Source: Chitinophagaceae bacterium (GTDB lineage: Bacteria > Bacteroidota > Bacteroidia > Chitinophagales > Chitinophagaceae). From it: DNA of 64,000 nucleotides. Position numbers and translations under genes: made by a program. Below, one piece after another: positions 8,701 through 16,773 of this stretch. The notes below the pieces were generated by a model. That model searched no databases and was not told the DNA's origin. It saw only the letters and a list, made by a program, of their open reading frames with translations. The stretch lies in contig CANFKC010000002.1 of the NCBI GenBank assembly GCA_947447265.1, forward strand, positions 62,001-126,000, given 5' to 3'. The first letter of the stretch is position 1. Each line of letters starts with the position of its first letter.

Positions 8701-10287
8701 TTACGACTTAAAATGCTTCAACAACACTATCTCGCGCTCGTTGAGGTAGCGCCATTTGCCGCGGGGTAGGTTTTTCTTGGTAAGTCCACCATACATAACG
8801 CGGTCTAGCTTAACTACTTCATAACCCAGATGCTCAAATATCCTGCGCACAATACGATTTCTGCCAGAATGTATTTCCAGACCTAATTCGTTTTTACTTT
8901 CCAGGTAGGCCAGTGTATCCACATGTGCAACACCGTCTTCCAGCGTTACGCCATTTATTATTTTTTCAGAATCGGCCTTGGTAAGCGGTTTGTCCAGGGT
9001 AGCCTGGTAAATCTTTTTCACCTTGTACGATGGGTGCGCCAGTTTCTGGGTAAGGTCGCCATCATTGGTTATCAAAAGCAAGCCAGTTGTGTTCCTGTCC
9101 AGCCTTCCCACCGGGAACAGCCTTTCCGCATCAGCGCCAACCAATAGGTCCATTACTGTCCTGCGGCCTTGTGGGTCGTCATTGGTGGTTATGTAGTCTT
9201 TCGGTTTGTTTAAAAGTATGTAAACAAGGCCTTTTTGAACGGTAAGCTTTTTATCGCCAAGGGTAACAACGTCATCCGGCATTATTTTGTGTCCCGGGTC
9301 AGTAATTAACTGGTCATTCACCTTTACTTTGCCTTCCTTCACCAGCTCCACAGCATCTCTACGGCTGCATACACCGCAATGTGCAATGTATTTGTTCAGC
9401 GGCATTTCTTCTTCTTTCAGTATTACTTCTTCTTCCTCTTCTTCTTCTTCGCGCCTGCGCTTTTTCTTCGGCTCTTCGGGCTCAGGTATTTCACCGGCAG
9501 GTTTTAATTTTCTGCGCTCAAAAGGTGCTGGTTTGCCGTCAGGCCTTTTGAAGGGACGCTTTTCATCATTCTTTTCCGTGCGCTTTTTTGGCGTACGTTC
9601 TTTGTCCGTATCTTTTATAAATACCTTATTGAGCGTTATGTCGCTCTTCGGTATAAATTTTTTGTCCTCTATGCGGGGTTTAATACCTTCCTTGGTGTCT
9701 TTCTGGTACGGTTTAAATTCGCGCTTGTCGCCGTATGATTTTCCGCCAGCAGGCTTACCATCTCTTTTTTCAAACTTACGAGGTCCTTTTTCGTCGCGGC
9801 TGTCGGCGCTCTTCTTGTAAGGCCTATCGCTCTTTTCGCCATACGTCCTGTCGTCTTTCTTAGGGAAAGGGCGTGGGCCTTCTCTTTTTGGGAAAGGCTT
9901 AGGTCCGTCTGTTTTCTCAAATGGTTTCTTATCGCCATTAGCGCCAAACCTTTCAGCAGCTGTGCGTGGCTTCCTGTCTTTATCATAAGGCCGGTCAGAA
10001 CCGCCCGATGGCCTGCCGGAATATGGCTTGTCTGAATTTCTTTTGAATGAATCGCCACCTTCGCGCTTGCTGAATGGTGATTTTCTCTCGCCGTCATTAT
10101 TTCTTGGCGGGCGGCCTTCGCTGCTGCCGAATGATGTTTTGTTCCTTTTGAACGGCTTATCTCCCGATTTGCTGTCGCCTTTAAATTTAAATGGATTTCC
10201 TTTCTCGCTTTTGTCTTTGCGATCAAACCCTTCAGGGTTGCTCTTCCTATATGGCTTGCCTTCTGAGGATTCTGATTTTTTATGCAT
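8701..10287 (-). CDS. rluB: rRNA pseudouridine synthase (RsuA/RluB family) with long basic N-terminal tail
   Basis: 528 residues, about twice the usual family length. Residues ~292-345 form an S4 RNA-binding domain (PLNKYIAHCGVCSRRDAVEL) and residues ~355-510 the pseudouridine synthase domain with catalytic Asp in GRLDRNTTGLLLITNDGDL and the RNRIVRR motif. The family turns specific uridines of 16S or 23S rRNA into pseudouridine. Residues 1-~290 are a low-complexity Lys/Arg/Gly/Ser/Asp-rich tail with recurring 'KRxxDKPF' and 'PRPFPK' segments and a run of nine Glu before the S4 domain (EEEEEEEEV). The tail is probably disordered and may bind RNA. RluB is the best guess; RsuA or RluE/F cannot be excluded. 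A large antisense open frame over the tail is a composition artefact. Confidence 0.88.
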   Translation of the reverse strand: MHKKSESSEGKPYRKSNPEGFDRKDKSEKGNPFKFKGDSKSGDKPFKRNKTSFGSSEGRPPRNNDGERKSPFSKREGGDSFKRNSDKPYSGRPSGGSDRPYDKDRKPRTAAERFGANGDKKPFEKTDGPKPFPKREGPRPFPKKDDRTYGEKSDRPYKKSADSRDEKGPRKFEKRDGKPAGGKSYGDKREFKPYQKDTKEGIKPRIEDKKFIPKSDITLNKVFIKDTDKERTPKKRTEKNDEKRPFKRPDGKPAPFERRKLKPAGEIPEPEEPKKKRRREEEEEEEEVILKEEEMPLNKYIAHCGVCSRRDAVELVKEGKVKVNDQLITDPGHKIMPDDVVTLGDKKLTVQKGLVYILLNKPKDYITTNDDPQGRRTVMDLLVGADAERLFPVGRLDRNTTGLLLITNDGDLTQKLAHPSYKVKKIYQATLDKPLTKADSEKIINGVTLEDGVAHVDTLAYLESKNELGLEIHSGRNRIVRRIFEHLGYEVVKLDRVMYGGLTKKNLPRGKWRYLNEREIVLLKHFKS

Positions 10288-10318
10288 ATGGTAATCTCTT
10301 TTTTATTGGTCGTAACTG

Positions 10319-10326
10319 CAAAGGTA
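10319..10326 (-). promoter_or_regulatory. -7 promoter element of the pseudouridine synthase gene
   Basis: On the minus strand this reads TACCTTTG, matching TAnnTTTG. It lies 31 bp before the ATG, which fits a short leader. The -33 box is weak. Confidence 0.4.
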
Positions 10327-10378
10327 AGGCTAATTGACTCCTGAAAGGGTCAATCTCTCTCAATAACTTAATTTGTAA

Positions 10379-10747
10379 CTATGCAGGTTTGTTTTTCTCT
10401 TTTATTTCTATGAGTGCGGGAAGTGCTTCATTAAAGTTCGTTTCTATGGAATTGAACAAGGTTGTAATTTCTTCCAGGTCTGCTTTCATCTGCGAAAGCG
10501 TATCAATTTTTATCAGGTTATCGTAATTGTTCCTGACTTTAATAATACCGGCGCTCGATTTCAGGTAGTGAGCCTGTTTGTGTATCTTTTCAAAATCACT
10601 GCCGTCTTCAATCAGCTCTTTTAATTTGGGCAGGCCACTCAGCATTGTATCCAGGAAAATACCGGTAATCTCATACATATACATTGGGTCACCGCCTGAA
10701 ATATCAAGGATGTAACTCATGTCTATTAATGGATTTTCTACTGACAT
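10379..10747 (-). CDS. HPt (histidine phosphotransfer) protein
   Basis: 122 residues forming a single HPt helical bundle. The phospho-accepting His is His60 in the motif KQAHYLKSSAG, close to the family's AHxLKGS. HPt proteins carry phosphate between receiver domains in multistep phosphorelays. Its start codon overlaps the end of the receiver gene by 10 nt, so the two are co-transcribed and probably act as partners; such pairs are more often fused to hybrid histidine kinases. No histidine kinase is encoded next to it. Confidence 0.85.
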   Translation of the reverse strand: MSVENPLIDMSYILDISGGDPMYMYEITGIFLDTMLSGLPKLKELIEDGSDFEKIHKQAHYLKSSAGIIKVRNNYDNLIKIDTLSQMKADLEEITTLFNSIETNFNEALPALIEIKEKNKPA

Positions 10748-11127
10748 TTGTTGCTTTGGTTTTGAATGGTCTCTACAATAATACTACATAATTCGGCAGG
10801 TTCAAAGGGCTTGGAAACGCAGGTGTCCATGCCGGCATCCAGGCACATTTTATTATCTCTTTCCAGGTTGTTCGCGGTAAGTCCAATAATTGGTGTGGGG
10901 CTCTTCAATACTTTTTTAATATAAGCCGATGCTTCTAGACCACCCATTTCCGGCATGTGCAGATCCATTAAAACGGTATCGAATGTATCGTTTTTAATAT
11001 GCTCTATTGCCTCAAGCCCATTATTGGCTGTTGTAACTTTTGCGCCGTTTTTTTGCAGAACAAAAATCAATATTCGTTGATTTAGCCTGTTGTCGTCCGC
11101 AATTAGAATTTTTTTTCCTGCAAGCAA
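10738..11127 (-). CDS. Single-domain response regulator (CheY-like receiver)
   Basis: 129 residues, receiver domain only. The acidic pocket is ADD at residues 10-12, the phospho-acceptor is Asp55 in VLMDLHMPEMGG, and the switch Thr (GLTANN) and Lys (VSKPFE) are present. There is no DNA-binding output domain, so it should pass phosphate on or act by protein contact, most likely to the HPt protein encoded directly downstream. The start is TTG at 11127: the upstream in-frame segment runs to a stop at 11161-11163 without any ATG. The receiver resembles those at the C-terminus of hybrid kinases. Confidence 0.88.
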   Translation of the reverse strand: MLAGKKILIADDNRLNQRILIFVLQKNGAKVTTANNGLEAIEHIKNDTFDTVLMDLHMPEMGGLEASAYIKKVLKSPTPIIGLTANNLERDNKMCLDAGMDTCVSKPFEPAELCSIIVETIQNQSNKCQ

Positions 11128-11429
11128 AGTTGGGTTTACCGATAGTTTTAATTTTCGGTATTAGCACAAAATTAAATAAAAATATAGCATTACAACTATT
11201 CCGGTAGCATAATTGCAAATTAAATACGCCGCGCTACTTTGTTTTTTCATTTTTTGGGGGTAAATTTGTAATATATGTTATTGTTTATTTAACGACGTTG
11301 GTAAAGTGTTTATTAATTCTTCTGTATTGGTGGTCTGAGCAATTTTTTTGAGGTAGTTTTGATTTTGAATTGCTTGATTTTGAATTGTTTGACTTCAATT
11401 AGGAAGGTGAATTTGTAACATTAAAATGT
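11128..11429. other. Intergenic region with divergent promoters
   Basis: AT-rich 302-bp spacer between the receiver gene (minus) and the dehydratase gene (plus). It holds a good promoter for the plus-strand gene and an imperfect repeat of GATTTTGAATTGCTT (around 11359-11390). No open frame of interest is seen. Confidence 0.6.
11238..11268 (+). promoter_or_regulatory. Bacteroidetes-type promoter (-33/-7) for the nucleotide-sugar dehydratase gene
   Basis: TTTG (11238-11241) and TAAATTTG (11261-11268) are separated by 19 bp, which fits the sigma-ABfr consensus TTTG-N19-21-TAnnTTTG. The coding start is about 160 bp downstream, giving a long leader. Confidence 0.55.
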
Positions 11430-13355
11430 GTGGCTATGGGATATAAAATACGCATTCTTCCGCGGTGGTTGGTTTTTTTGCTTGATCTGTTTTTAGTTTG
11501 TTTTTGCCTTTTTCTTTCAAGGTCATTAAAATATAACTTTCATTGGAATTATATCGTTGACGGTATACGATCCATGACTGCCGTGGTGTTATTACTTAAT
11601 GCTGCGCTGTTCTACATTTTTAAAAGCTATGCAGGTATAGTGCGCTATACCAATATTGAAGACACATCGCGCCTGGTAATGGTGAATGCGCTTGCTTCAT
11701 TTTTTTACCTTGCGGTTAATATTTATATCTATCACCAGTCCCCCAAGTACTTCTCTTTACAGTTGGTAGCCATCAACTTCTTCATTACCAGCTTCGTAAT
11801 TATTTCTTACCGTCTTGCGGTGCGTTATTGCTTCCAGTTTTACAAATTATATTCTGAAGGCAGTAAGGTGACGCGCAAAAAAGTAGCTATTTACAATGCT
11901 TCTGCTAACGGCCTGCACATTAAAAATGTAATGAATAACCTGCCTAATGGCGATCTGCAGGTAGTTGCGTTTTTAGATGATGCACTGAGCGGCAGCGGTA
12001 AGTTGCTGGAAGGTGTGCCTATATACCCGACAACAGAGACCTCCATTGAAAGACTTAAGAATGAAGGGGTAGAACTCCTGATTTTTGTAAATAAGAATAT
12101 TGAAAAGGAAAAATTCAACATTCTTGTCGATGCCTGCCTGGCACACGGCATCCGCATACAGCAGGTCCCTACTATGCGCGACTGGCTGAATGGTAAACTA
12201 GATACCCAGCGGCTGCAGAATATTAATATTGAAGATCTGCTGGAGCGCGAAGTAATTAAAATACACAATGAAGCTATTTATACCGAGCTGAAAGGCAAAC
12301 GCATATTGGTTACAGGTGCTGCCGGCTCGATAGGCAGCGAATTGGTGCGCCAGTTGCTTAACTACAGGCCCGGGCTTATTATTATGTGCGACCAGGCCGA
12401 AACGCCGATGCACGAATTTTTACTGGAAGTACAGGAGAAATTTAAGAATGCTAATGTAAAGGCTTACCTGGGCGATATTACCGACCGCAACAGGATGGAG
12501 CACTTGTTTGAGATATACAATCCGCAGATCGTTTTCCATGCTGCTGCTTACAAGCATGTGCCGTTAATGGAAGACAACCCTTCGATCGCTGTACTAAATA
12601 ATGTATTGGGTACCAAAAACCTTGCGGAACTTTCGGTGGCCAATGATGTGGAGAAGTTTGTAATGATATCGACCGATAAAGCGGTTAACCCTACCAACAT
12701 TATGGGGGCATCAAAGCGTATTGCGGAGATATTTACACAGAGCTTCTATAAATACCTCACCAGCGATATTGATGAAAAGAAGCTGGAATCAAGCACTACC
12801 AAATTTGTTACTACGCGTTTCGGGAATGTTTTAGGTTCCAATGGTTCTGTAATACCAAGGTTTAAGAAGCAATTGGAAGCCGGTGGCCCGATAACCGTAA
12901 CGCACCCCGAAATAACCCGTTATTTCATGACCATTCCGGAAGCCTGCATTTTAGTGCTGGAAGCTGGCGTAATGGGGCAGGGCGGTGAAATTTTTGTATT
13001 CGATATGGGTGCGCCTGTAAAGATTGCTGACCTCGCTAAAAAGGTAATAAGGCTGGCGGGTAAAGAACCGGGAGTAGACATACAAGTGGTTTACACAGGT
13101 TTGCGCCCTGGCGAAAAGCTGTATGAGGAATTATTGAATAATGCCGAAAACACCCGCGCTACCTACCACGAAAAAATACTTATTGCAGACGTAAGGCAAT
13201 ATAATTTCGAAGACATAAGCAGGAACATAGATAAACTCATCGGTTGCGCAAAACAACACTATACTCTGGAAACCGTTCAGCTCATGAAGGAAATGGTGCC
13301 TGAATTTGTGCCTAACAATGTTGCCTACGAGAAAATTGGTGCTAATAAAGAGTAA
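11430..13355 (+). CDS. Membrane-bound nucleotide-sugar 4,6-dehydratase (FlaA1/WbpM/CapD type)
   Basis: 641 residues, the length of the long membrane-anchored form. Residues ~10-140 contain about four transmembrane helices, residues ~145-275 a first Rossmann-like domain, and residues ~285-600 a short-chain dehydrogenase fold with the NAD motif VTGAAGSIGSELV and the active-site segment STDKAVNPTNIMGASKR. This family turns UDP-GlcNAc into a 4-keto-6-deoxy sugar, the first step towards sugars such as QuiNAc, FucNAc or bacillosamine for O-antigen, capsule or protein glycans. The 4-keto product is a plausible precursor for amino sugars handled by the glycan cluster at 56-60 kb, but that link is inference. 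It is not next to other sugar genes. Confidence 0.92.
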   Translation: MAMGYKIRILPRWLVFLLDLFLVCFCLFLSRSLKYNFHWNYIVDGIRSMTAVVLLLNAALFYIFKSYAGIVRYTNIEDTSRLVMVNALASFFYLAVNIYIYHQSPKYFSLQLVAINFFITSFVIISYRLAVRYCFQFYKLYSEGSKVTRKKVAIYNASANGLHIKNVMNNLPNGDLQVVAFLDDALSGSGKLLEGVPIYPTTETSIERLKNEGVELLIFVNKNIEKEKFNILVDACLAHGIRIQQVPTMRDWLNGKLDTQRLQNINIEDLLEREVIKIHNEAIYTELKGKRILVTGAAGSIGSELVRQLLNYRPGLIIMCDQAETPMHEFLLEVQEKFKNANVKAYLGDITDRNRMEHLFEIYNPQIVFHAAAYKHVPLMEDNPSIAVLNNVLGTKNLAELSVANDVEKFVMISTDKAVNPTNIMGASKRIAEIFTQSFYKYLTSDIDEKKLESSTTKFVTTRFGNVLGSNGSVIPRFKKQLEAGGPITVTHPEITRYFMTIPEACILVLEAGVMGQGGEIFVFDMGAPVKIADLAKKVIRLAGKEPGVDIQVVYTGLRPGEKLYEELLNNAENTRATYHEKILIADVRQYNFEDISRNIDKLIGCAKQHYTLETVQLMKEMVPEFVPNNVAYEKIGANKE

Positions 13356-13919
13356 GTGTTTTTTTGAGAGTAGGGTTGTCTAAATTGACACACGGGTATA
13401 TACTTCACCTTTGCGTGCCTACTTTTTTCCAACGCTACGAAATTCTAACTCTCTACTGTTTAGTAGAATAGGTTGCGCCTCTTAAATCTGGAATGCCAGG
13501 TAAATTGCGGCTCTGCGCCTTTGCGTGACCCACCTTTTCTTACTCAAAACGAAATTACTGTTTAGTACGGTAGGTTGCGCCTCTTAAACCTTGAATGCCA
13601 GGTAAATTGCGGCTTTGCGCCTTTGCGTGCCCACCTTTTCTTACTCAAAACGAAATTACTGTTTAGTACGGTAGGTTGCGGCTCTTAAATCTTGAATGCC
13701 AGGTAAATTGCGGCTTTGCGCCTTTGCGTGCCCCACATTTCTTACTCAAATCGAAATTACTGTTTAGTACGGTAGGTTGCGGCTCTTAAATCTTGAATGC
13801 GAGGTAAATTGCGGCTTTGCGCCTTTGCGTGAACCACTTTTTCCAACGCCCACGATTTTCGCCATCCCCCAGTTTTAACAAACAGCATAATTTTTTTAAT
13901 CCTATTTTTATGCTGCTAT
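13356..13919. repeat. 101-bp tandem repeat array (four copies)
   Basis: The 564-bp spacer is filled by four imperfect copies of a ~101-bp unit, anchored by ACTGTTTAGTA at 13454, 13557, 13658 and 13759 (spacings 103, 101, 101). Each unit contains GGTTGCGCCTCTTAAA, GAATGCCAGGTAAATTGCGG and CTTTGCGCCTTTGCGTG. A fifth partial copy of the last words lies at ~13405-13420. There are no unique spacers, so this is not a CRISPR. Related single copies occur at 34.9, 36.8-36.95 and 37.0 kb. Confidence 0.9.
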
Positions 13920-16535
13920 ATGAGGATACAACGCGCCACCCCTGTAAATGAGTTTTTAGCCAAACTCATTTTCCTTATGCTGCCTACTGCGGCCGTCAGC
14001 TTTTACTTGCTGGAAAGCGTAAATGTGCGTTTTGCGTTGCTCATGAACCAGGCCGTAATGCATGCGGCTTACCTGGCTGCAGGCATGGGTATTGCGGCGC
14101 TCCTATATTCTTTCAGGGTTAGGTTTTTACCTACGTTCCTACTACTGCTTTTCGCTTTATTTACCCTCTACAAGGGCCTAGATTTTTACGCCACTGGCGA
14201 ATTTGACGCTCCATTTATTAAAGTGCGCTTTCTTGCTTTTGCCATACTATTCAGTGTAGGTTGGTTTATTGGGTGGGGCTATATCCGGCTCCGGTACTTT
14301 GCTGTTATCCTTTCTGTAAGCATACTTACGGCTTGCATAGCCCTTACTGCCACGGCAAAGGTTGATACGGTACAGGCGCTGTTGCAGGCATTTCTGCCGG
14401 CCATACTGTATGTCATCTACAATATTTTCACAGCGGAACAGATTTACAACTACAAAGATAAATCCAAGAAATTCTGGTGGTTCCTGGTGCGTAGATTGTC
14501 TATTTTTGGCTTACTGGTTACGCTGGTATTATTCAGTGTGGTAAAACTGATGTACAGCCAGATAAAAGACACTGTTGATACGTACGGTGGCGGCGGCAAA
14601 AAAGGCAGCAACAGCATGCTGAAGCAAAACAAAGACGGCACCTTTGACCTAAACGATTATACCAAACTCGATAATGCACTGAACCGCGATAAACAACTGT
14701 TGTTTTGCGCGCACATCAACAACTTTTTCCCTGGTACTAACGAGCCGAACCCGCTCTATCTTACCGCATTTTATTTTACCCGTTTCGATACAGCTACGGA
14801 AACATTCGAACGCGATAAAGTAATTCCGTTTAACGACCTCTTTGAGCCTGATCCATCTAAAATTCCGCTGTTTAATACCAAAATGGACACCTCCGTGGTG
14901 CATAACAGCCTGGGCGATAAAGCGCGCAGTATTGTAGAGGTAGAAATATATAATTGCAACCTTTCTCCGAGCACCTACCTGGCGCCCAATGTGGGCTATT
15001 TTGTGCAGCCCATAACTGTTGAAAAAGATTTCCGGGAAAAATTCCGCTCCGCTTATCGCACCAAGAGTTATGTATCCCTGCTGAACAGTGCCTACTTCGT
15101 TTATAATATTGATACGCCGGTTATCCGTAAATTCCAGGAGGAAAGACTGAAGATACTCCGGGATGCCAAGACCTATAAAGATGTGGATACCACCTTCTTT
15201 AAATATTATACAAGGATGCCGAAAGGCGAGAAGTATAAGGTGATAAGTGACCTGGCGCATCAGGTTACCGATACCTCGCATACGGCTATTGATAAGGTTA
15301 TAGCCATACGGAACTACTTCCTGTCAAAGAACGAAAATGGGGAGAAGCTCTATAAATACACGGATAATCCCGGGGAGCCGGATATCCCCAGCGCGTCAAA
15401 GCTGTTATACTTCCTTACTGAGAGCCATAAAGGGTATTGTGCATACTATGCAGGTGCTTCACTTTTTATGTTGCGCTCATTAGGTATTCCTTCCCGTATA
15501 GCGGTAGGTTTTCTTACTGAAGACCGTAGCGACAAGAGCAAAGGCTGGTATTGGTATTATGCTAACCAGGCCCATGCGTGGACGCAGGTTTACTTCCCGG
15601 AATATGGCTGGCTCGATTTCGATAATACTGTTGGCAATACCGATGAGAATCGGCCGACACCGCAGCCTGACGGCACACCACCTATGCAGCCACCAAAGGC
15701 CTGGCTTGCGGCAGAAGGCACGGTGGAAAGTACCGATACGGTTAAAAAGCGGATGACACTCCTGGTAAAGAATTACGTTTACCATGATAAGAGTTATATC
15801 CCGAAGTCACCGGTGCGGGTGGAAATGGATATGAAGGTTGCCGTGGTGTTTAAAGACAGCCTGAGTGTACCTTTCCCGCAGGTGAAAAAAGGCGATGAAG
15901 GTACAGCGGTATCTTACGCTGAGGCGCTCAAAAAGATGGAACCAGCTCCCGGCATGAATCCTGAATTACTGTTGGCGAATTTACCGAGCCCGGTACCAAC
16001 CGACGAACTCTATTTAAAAACAAAGGAATCACAACAACCTAAAAAGCCGGAAGACAAACCAGAAGAAGTAAAGCAGGTAGCAACGCAAAAGCTACTGTGG
16101 TTGGCTCTGGGTATTGTTGCCGGGTTTATTTTCGTGCTGTTCCTGCTGCCGGAGTTTTTATTAAGGTATTATAAGTATCGTTATAATACCGCTAAGGCTG
16201 AAGATATCAAGGCTTATTGGGCTTACCGTGCTGCTACTTATTACCTGCACATGCTGGGGGTAAGTGCCGGCACCCGCACCCCAATGCAATTTGCAAATCA
16301 GGTGGTTGATCCTTACTATGGCACTTCTTTTGTGTCGTTTATGAATATTTACCTGAAGCAGAAGTACGCCAAACAAAGCCTGAATGAGCGCGAAACTAAA
16401 TTTGTAGATGACTTCCTGCGTCCGTTCCTTAAAACGGTTGCAACAAAAACACCATTCAAAGACCGGTTGTTGGGCTTGCTGAACCCGGTGCGTATGGCGG
16501 GCTTTTTTACCCAGCCAGATGAAGAGGCTTTGTAA
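13920..16535 (+). CDS. Multi-pass membrane protein with transglutaminase-like domain
   Basis: 871 residues. Residues ~15-225 hold several transmembrane helices, followed by a periplasmic region. The transglutaminase core spans ~430-570 with the papain-like triad: Cys in KGYCAYYAGASLFMLRSLG, His in NQAHAWTQVYFP and Asp in GWLDFDNT. A last transmembrane helix sits near residues 720-742, followed by a cytoplasmic tail with a DUF4129-like look. The layout matches the bacterial TgpA/DUF3488 group, which are usually neighbours of MoxR and DUF58 genes; those neighbours are absent here. The substrate is unknown. The stop codon merges directly with a heptad repeat tract. Confidence 0.87.
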   Translation: MRIQRATPVNEFLAKLIFLMLPTAAVSFYLLESVNVRFALLMNQAVMHAAYLAAGMGIAALLYSFRVRFLPTFLLLLFALFTLYKGLDFYATGEFDAPFIKVRFLAFAILFSVGWFIGWGYIRLRYFAVILSVSILTACIALTATAKVDTVQALLQAFLPAILYVIYNIFTAEQIYNYKDKSKKFWWFLVRRLSIFGLLVTLVLFSVVKLMYSQIKDTVDTYGGGGKKGSNSMLKQNKDGTFDLNDYTKLDNALNRDKQLLFCAHINNFFPGTNEPNPLYLTAFYFTRFDTATETFERDKVIPFNDLFEPDPSKIPLFNTKMDTSVVHNSLGDKARSIVEVEIYNCNLSPSTYLAPNVGYFVQPITVEKDFREKFRSAYRTKSYVSLLNSAYFVYNIDTPVIRKFQEERLKILRDAKTYKDVDTTFFKYYTRMPKGEKYKVISDLAHQVTDTSHTAIDKVIAIRNYFLSKNENGEKLYKYTDNPGEPDIPSASKLLYFLTESHKGYCAYYAGASLFMLRSLGIPSRIAVGFLTEDRSDKSKGWYWYYANQAHAWTQVYFPEYGWLDFDNTVGNTDENRPTPQPDGTPPMQPPKAWLAAEGTVESTDTVKKRMTLLVKNYVYHDKSYIPKSPVRVEMDMKVAVVFKDSLSVPFPQVKKGDEGTAVSYAEALKKMEPAPGMNPELLLANLPSPVPTDELYLKTKESQQPKKPEDKPEEVKQVATQKLLWLALGIVAGFIFVLFLLPEFLLRYYKYRYNTAKAEDIKAYWAYRAATYYLHMLGVSAGTRTPMQFANQVVDPYYGTSFVSFMNIYLKQKYAKQSLNERETKFVDDFLRPFLKTVATKTPFKDRLLGLLNPVRMAGFFTQPDEEAL

Positions 16536-16597
16536 TGGTGAATGGTGAATGGTGAATGGTGAATGGTGAATGGTGAATGGTGAATGGTGAATGGTGA
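16535..16597 (+). repeat. Heptad tandem repeat ATGGTGA, nine copies
   Basis: Nine uninterrupted copies of ATGGTGA fill 63 bp. The first base is the last A of the preceding TAA stop codon. The same heptad occurs, inverted, on both sides of the four-helix-bundle gene at 47.85 and 48.32 kb. Confidence 0.95.
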
Positions 16598-16718
16598 GGT
16601 TTCGATTTGACTTCTTTCTAAAAAGTTGTCAAATCTTAAATGCAACAATTTCGTACCCCATACCATCATAATTGCAGGTTAAAAACAACATAATTGCTTG
16701 CCCTGAAAATATTTAGGC

Positions 16719-16726
16719 TATTTTTG
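16719..16726 (+). promoter_or_regulatory. -7 promoter element of the PBP1a gene
   Basis: TATTTTTG matches TAnnTTTG; a CTTG 18 bp upstream (16697-16700) could serve as the -33 box. The start codon is 47 bp downstream. Confidence 0.4.
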
Positions 16727-16773
16727 TAGTTATACAACTATTCATGTTGTGACAATTTTTTTGAATTTGACTT

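Noticed and set aside
9287-9820. Antisense open frame (177 codons) and other long frames over the rluB tail
   Set aside because: They mirror the low-complexity Lys/Arg/Ser-rich tail; their Ser/Leu/Phe-rich products are composition artefacts.
13356-13919. Possible CRISPR array
   Set aside because: The ~101-bp units follow each other without unique spacers, and no cas gene is present.
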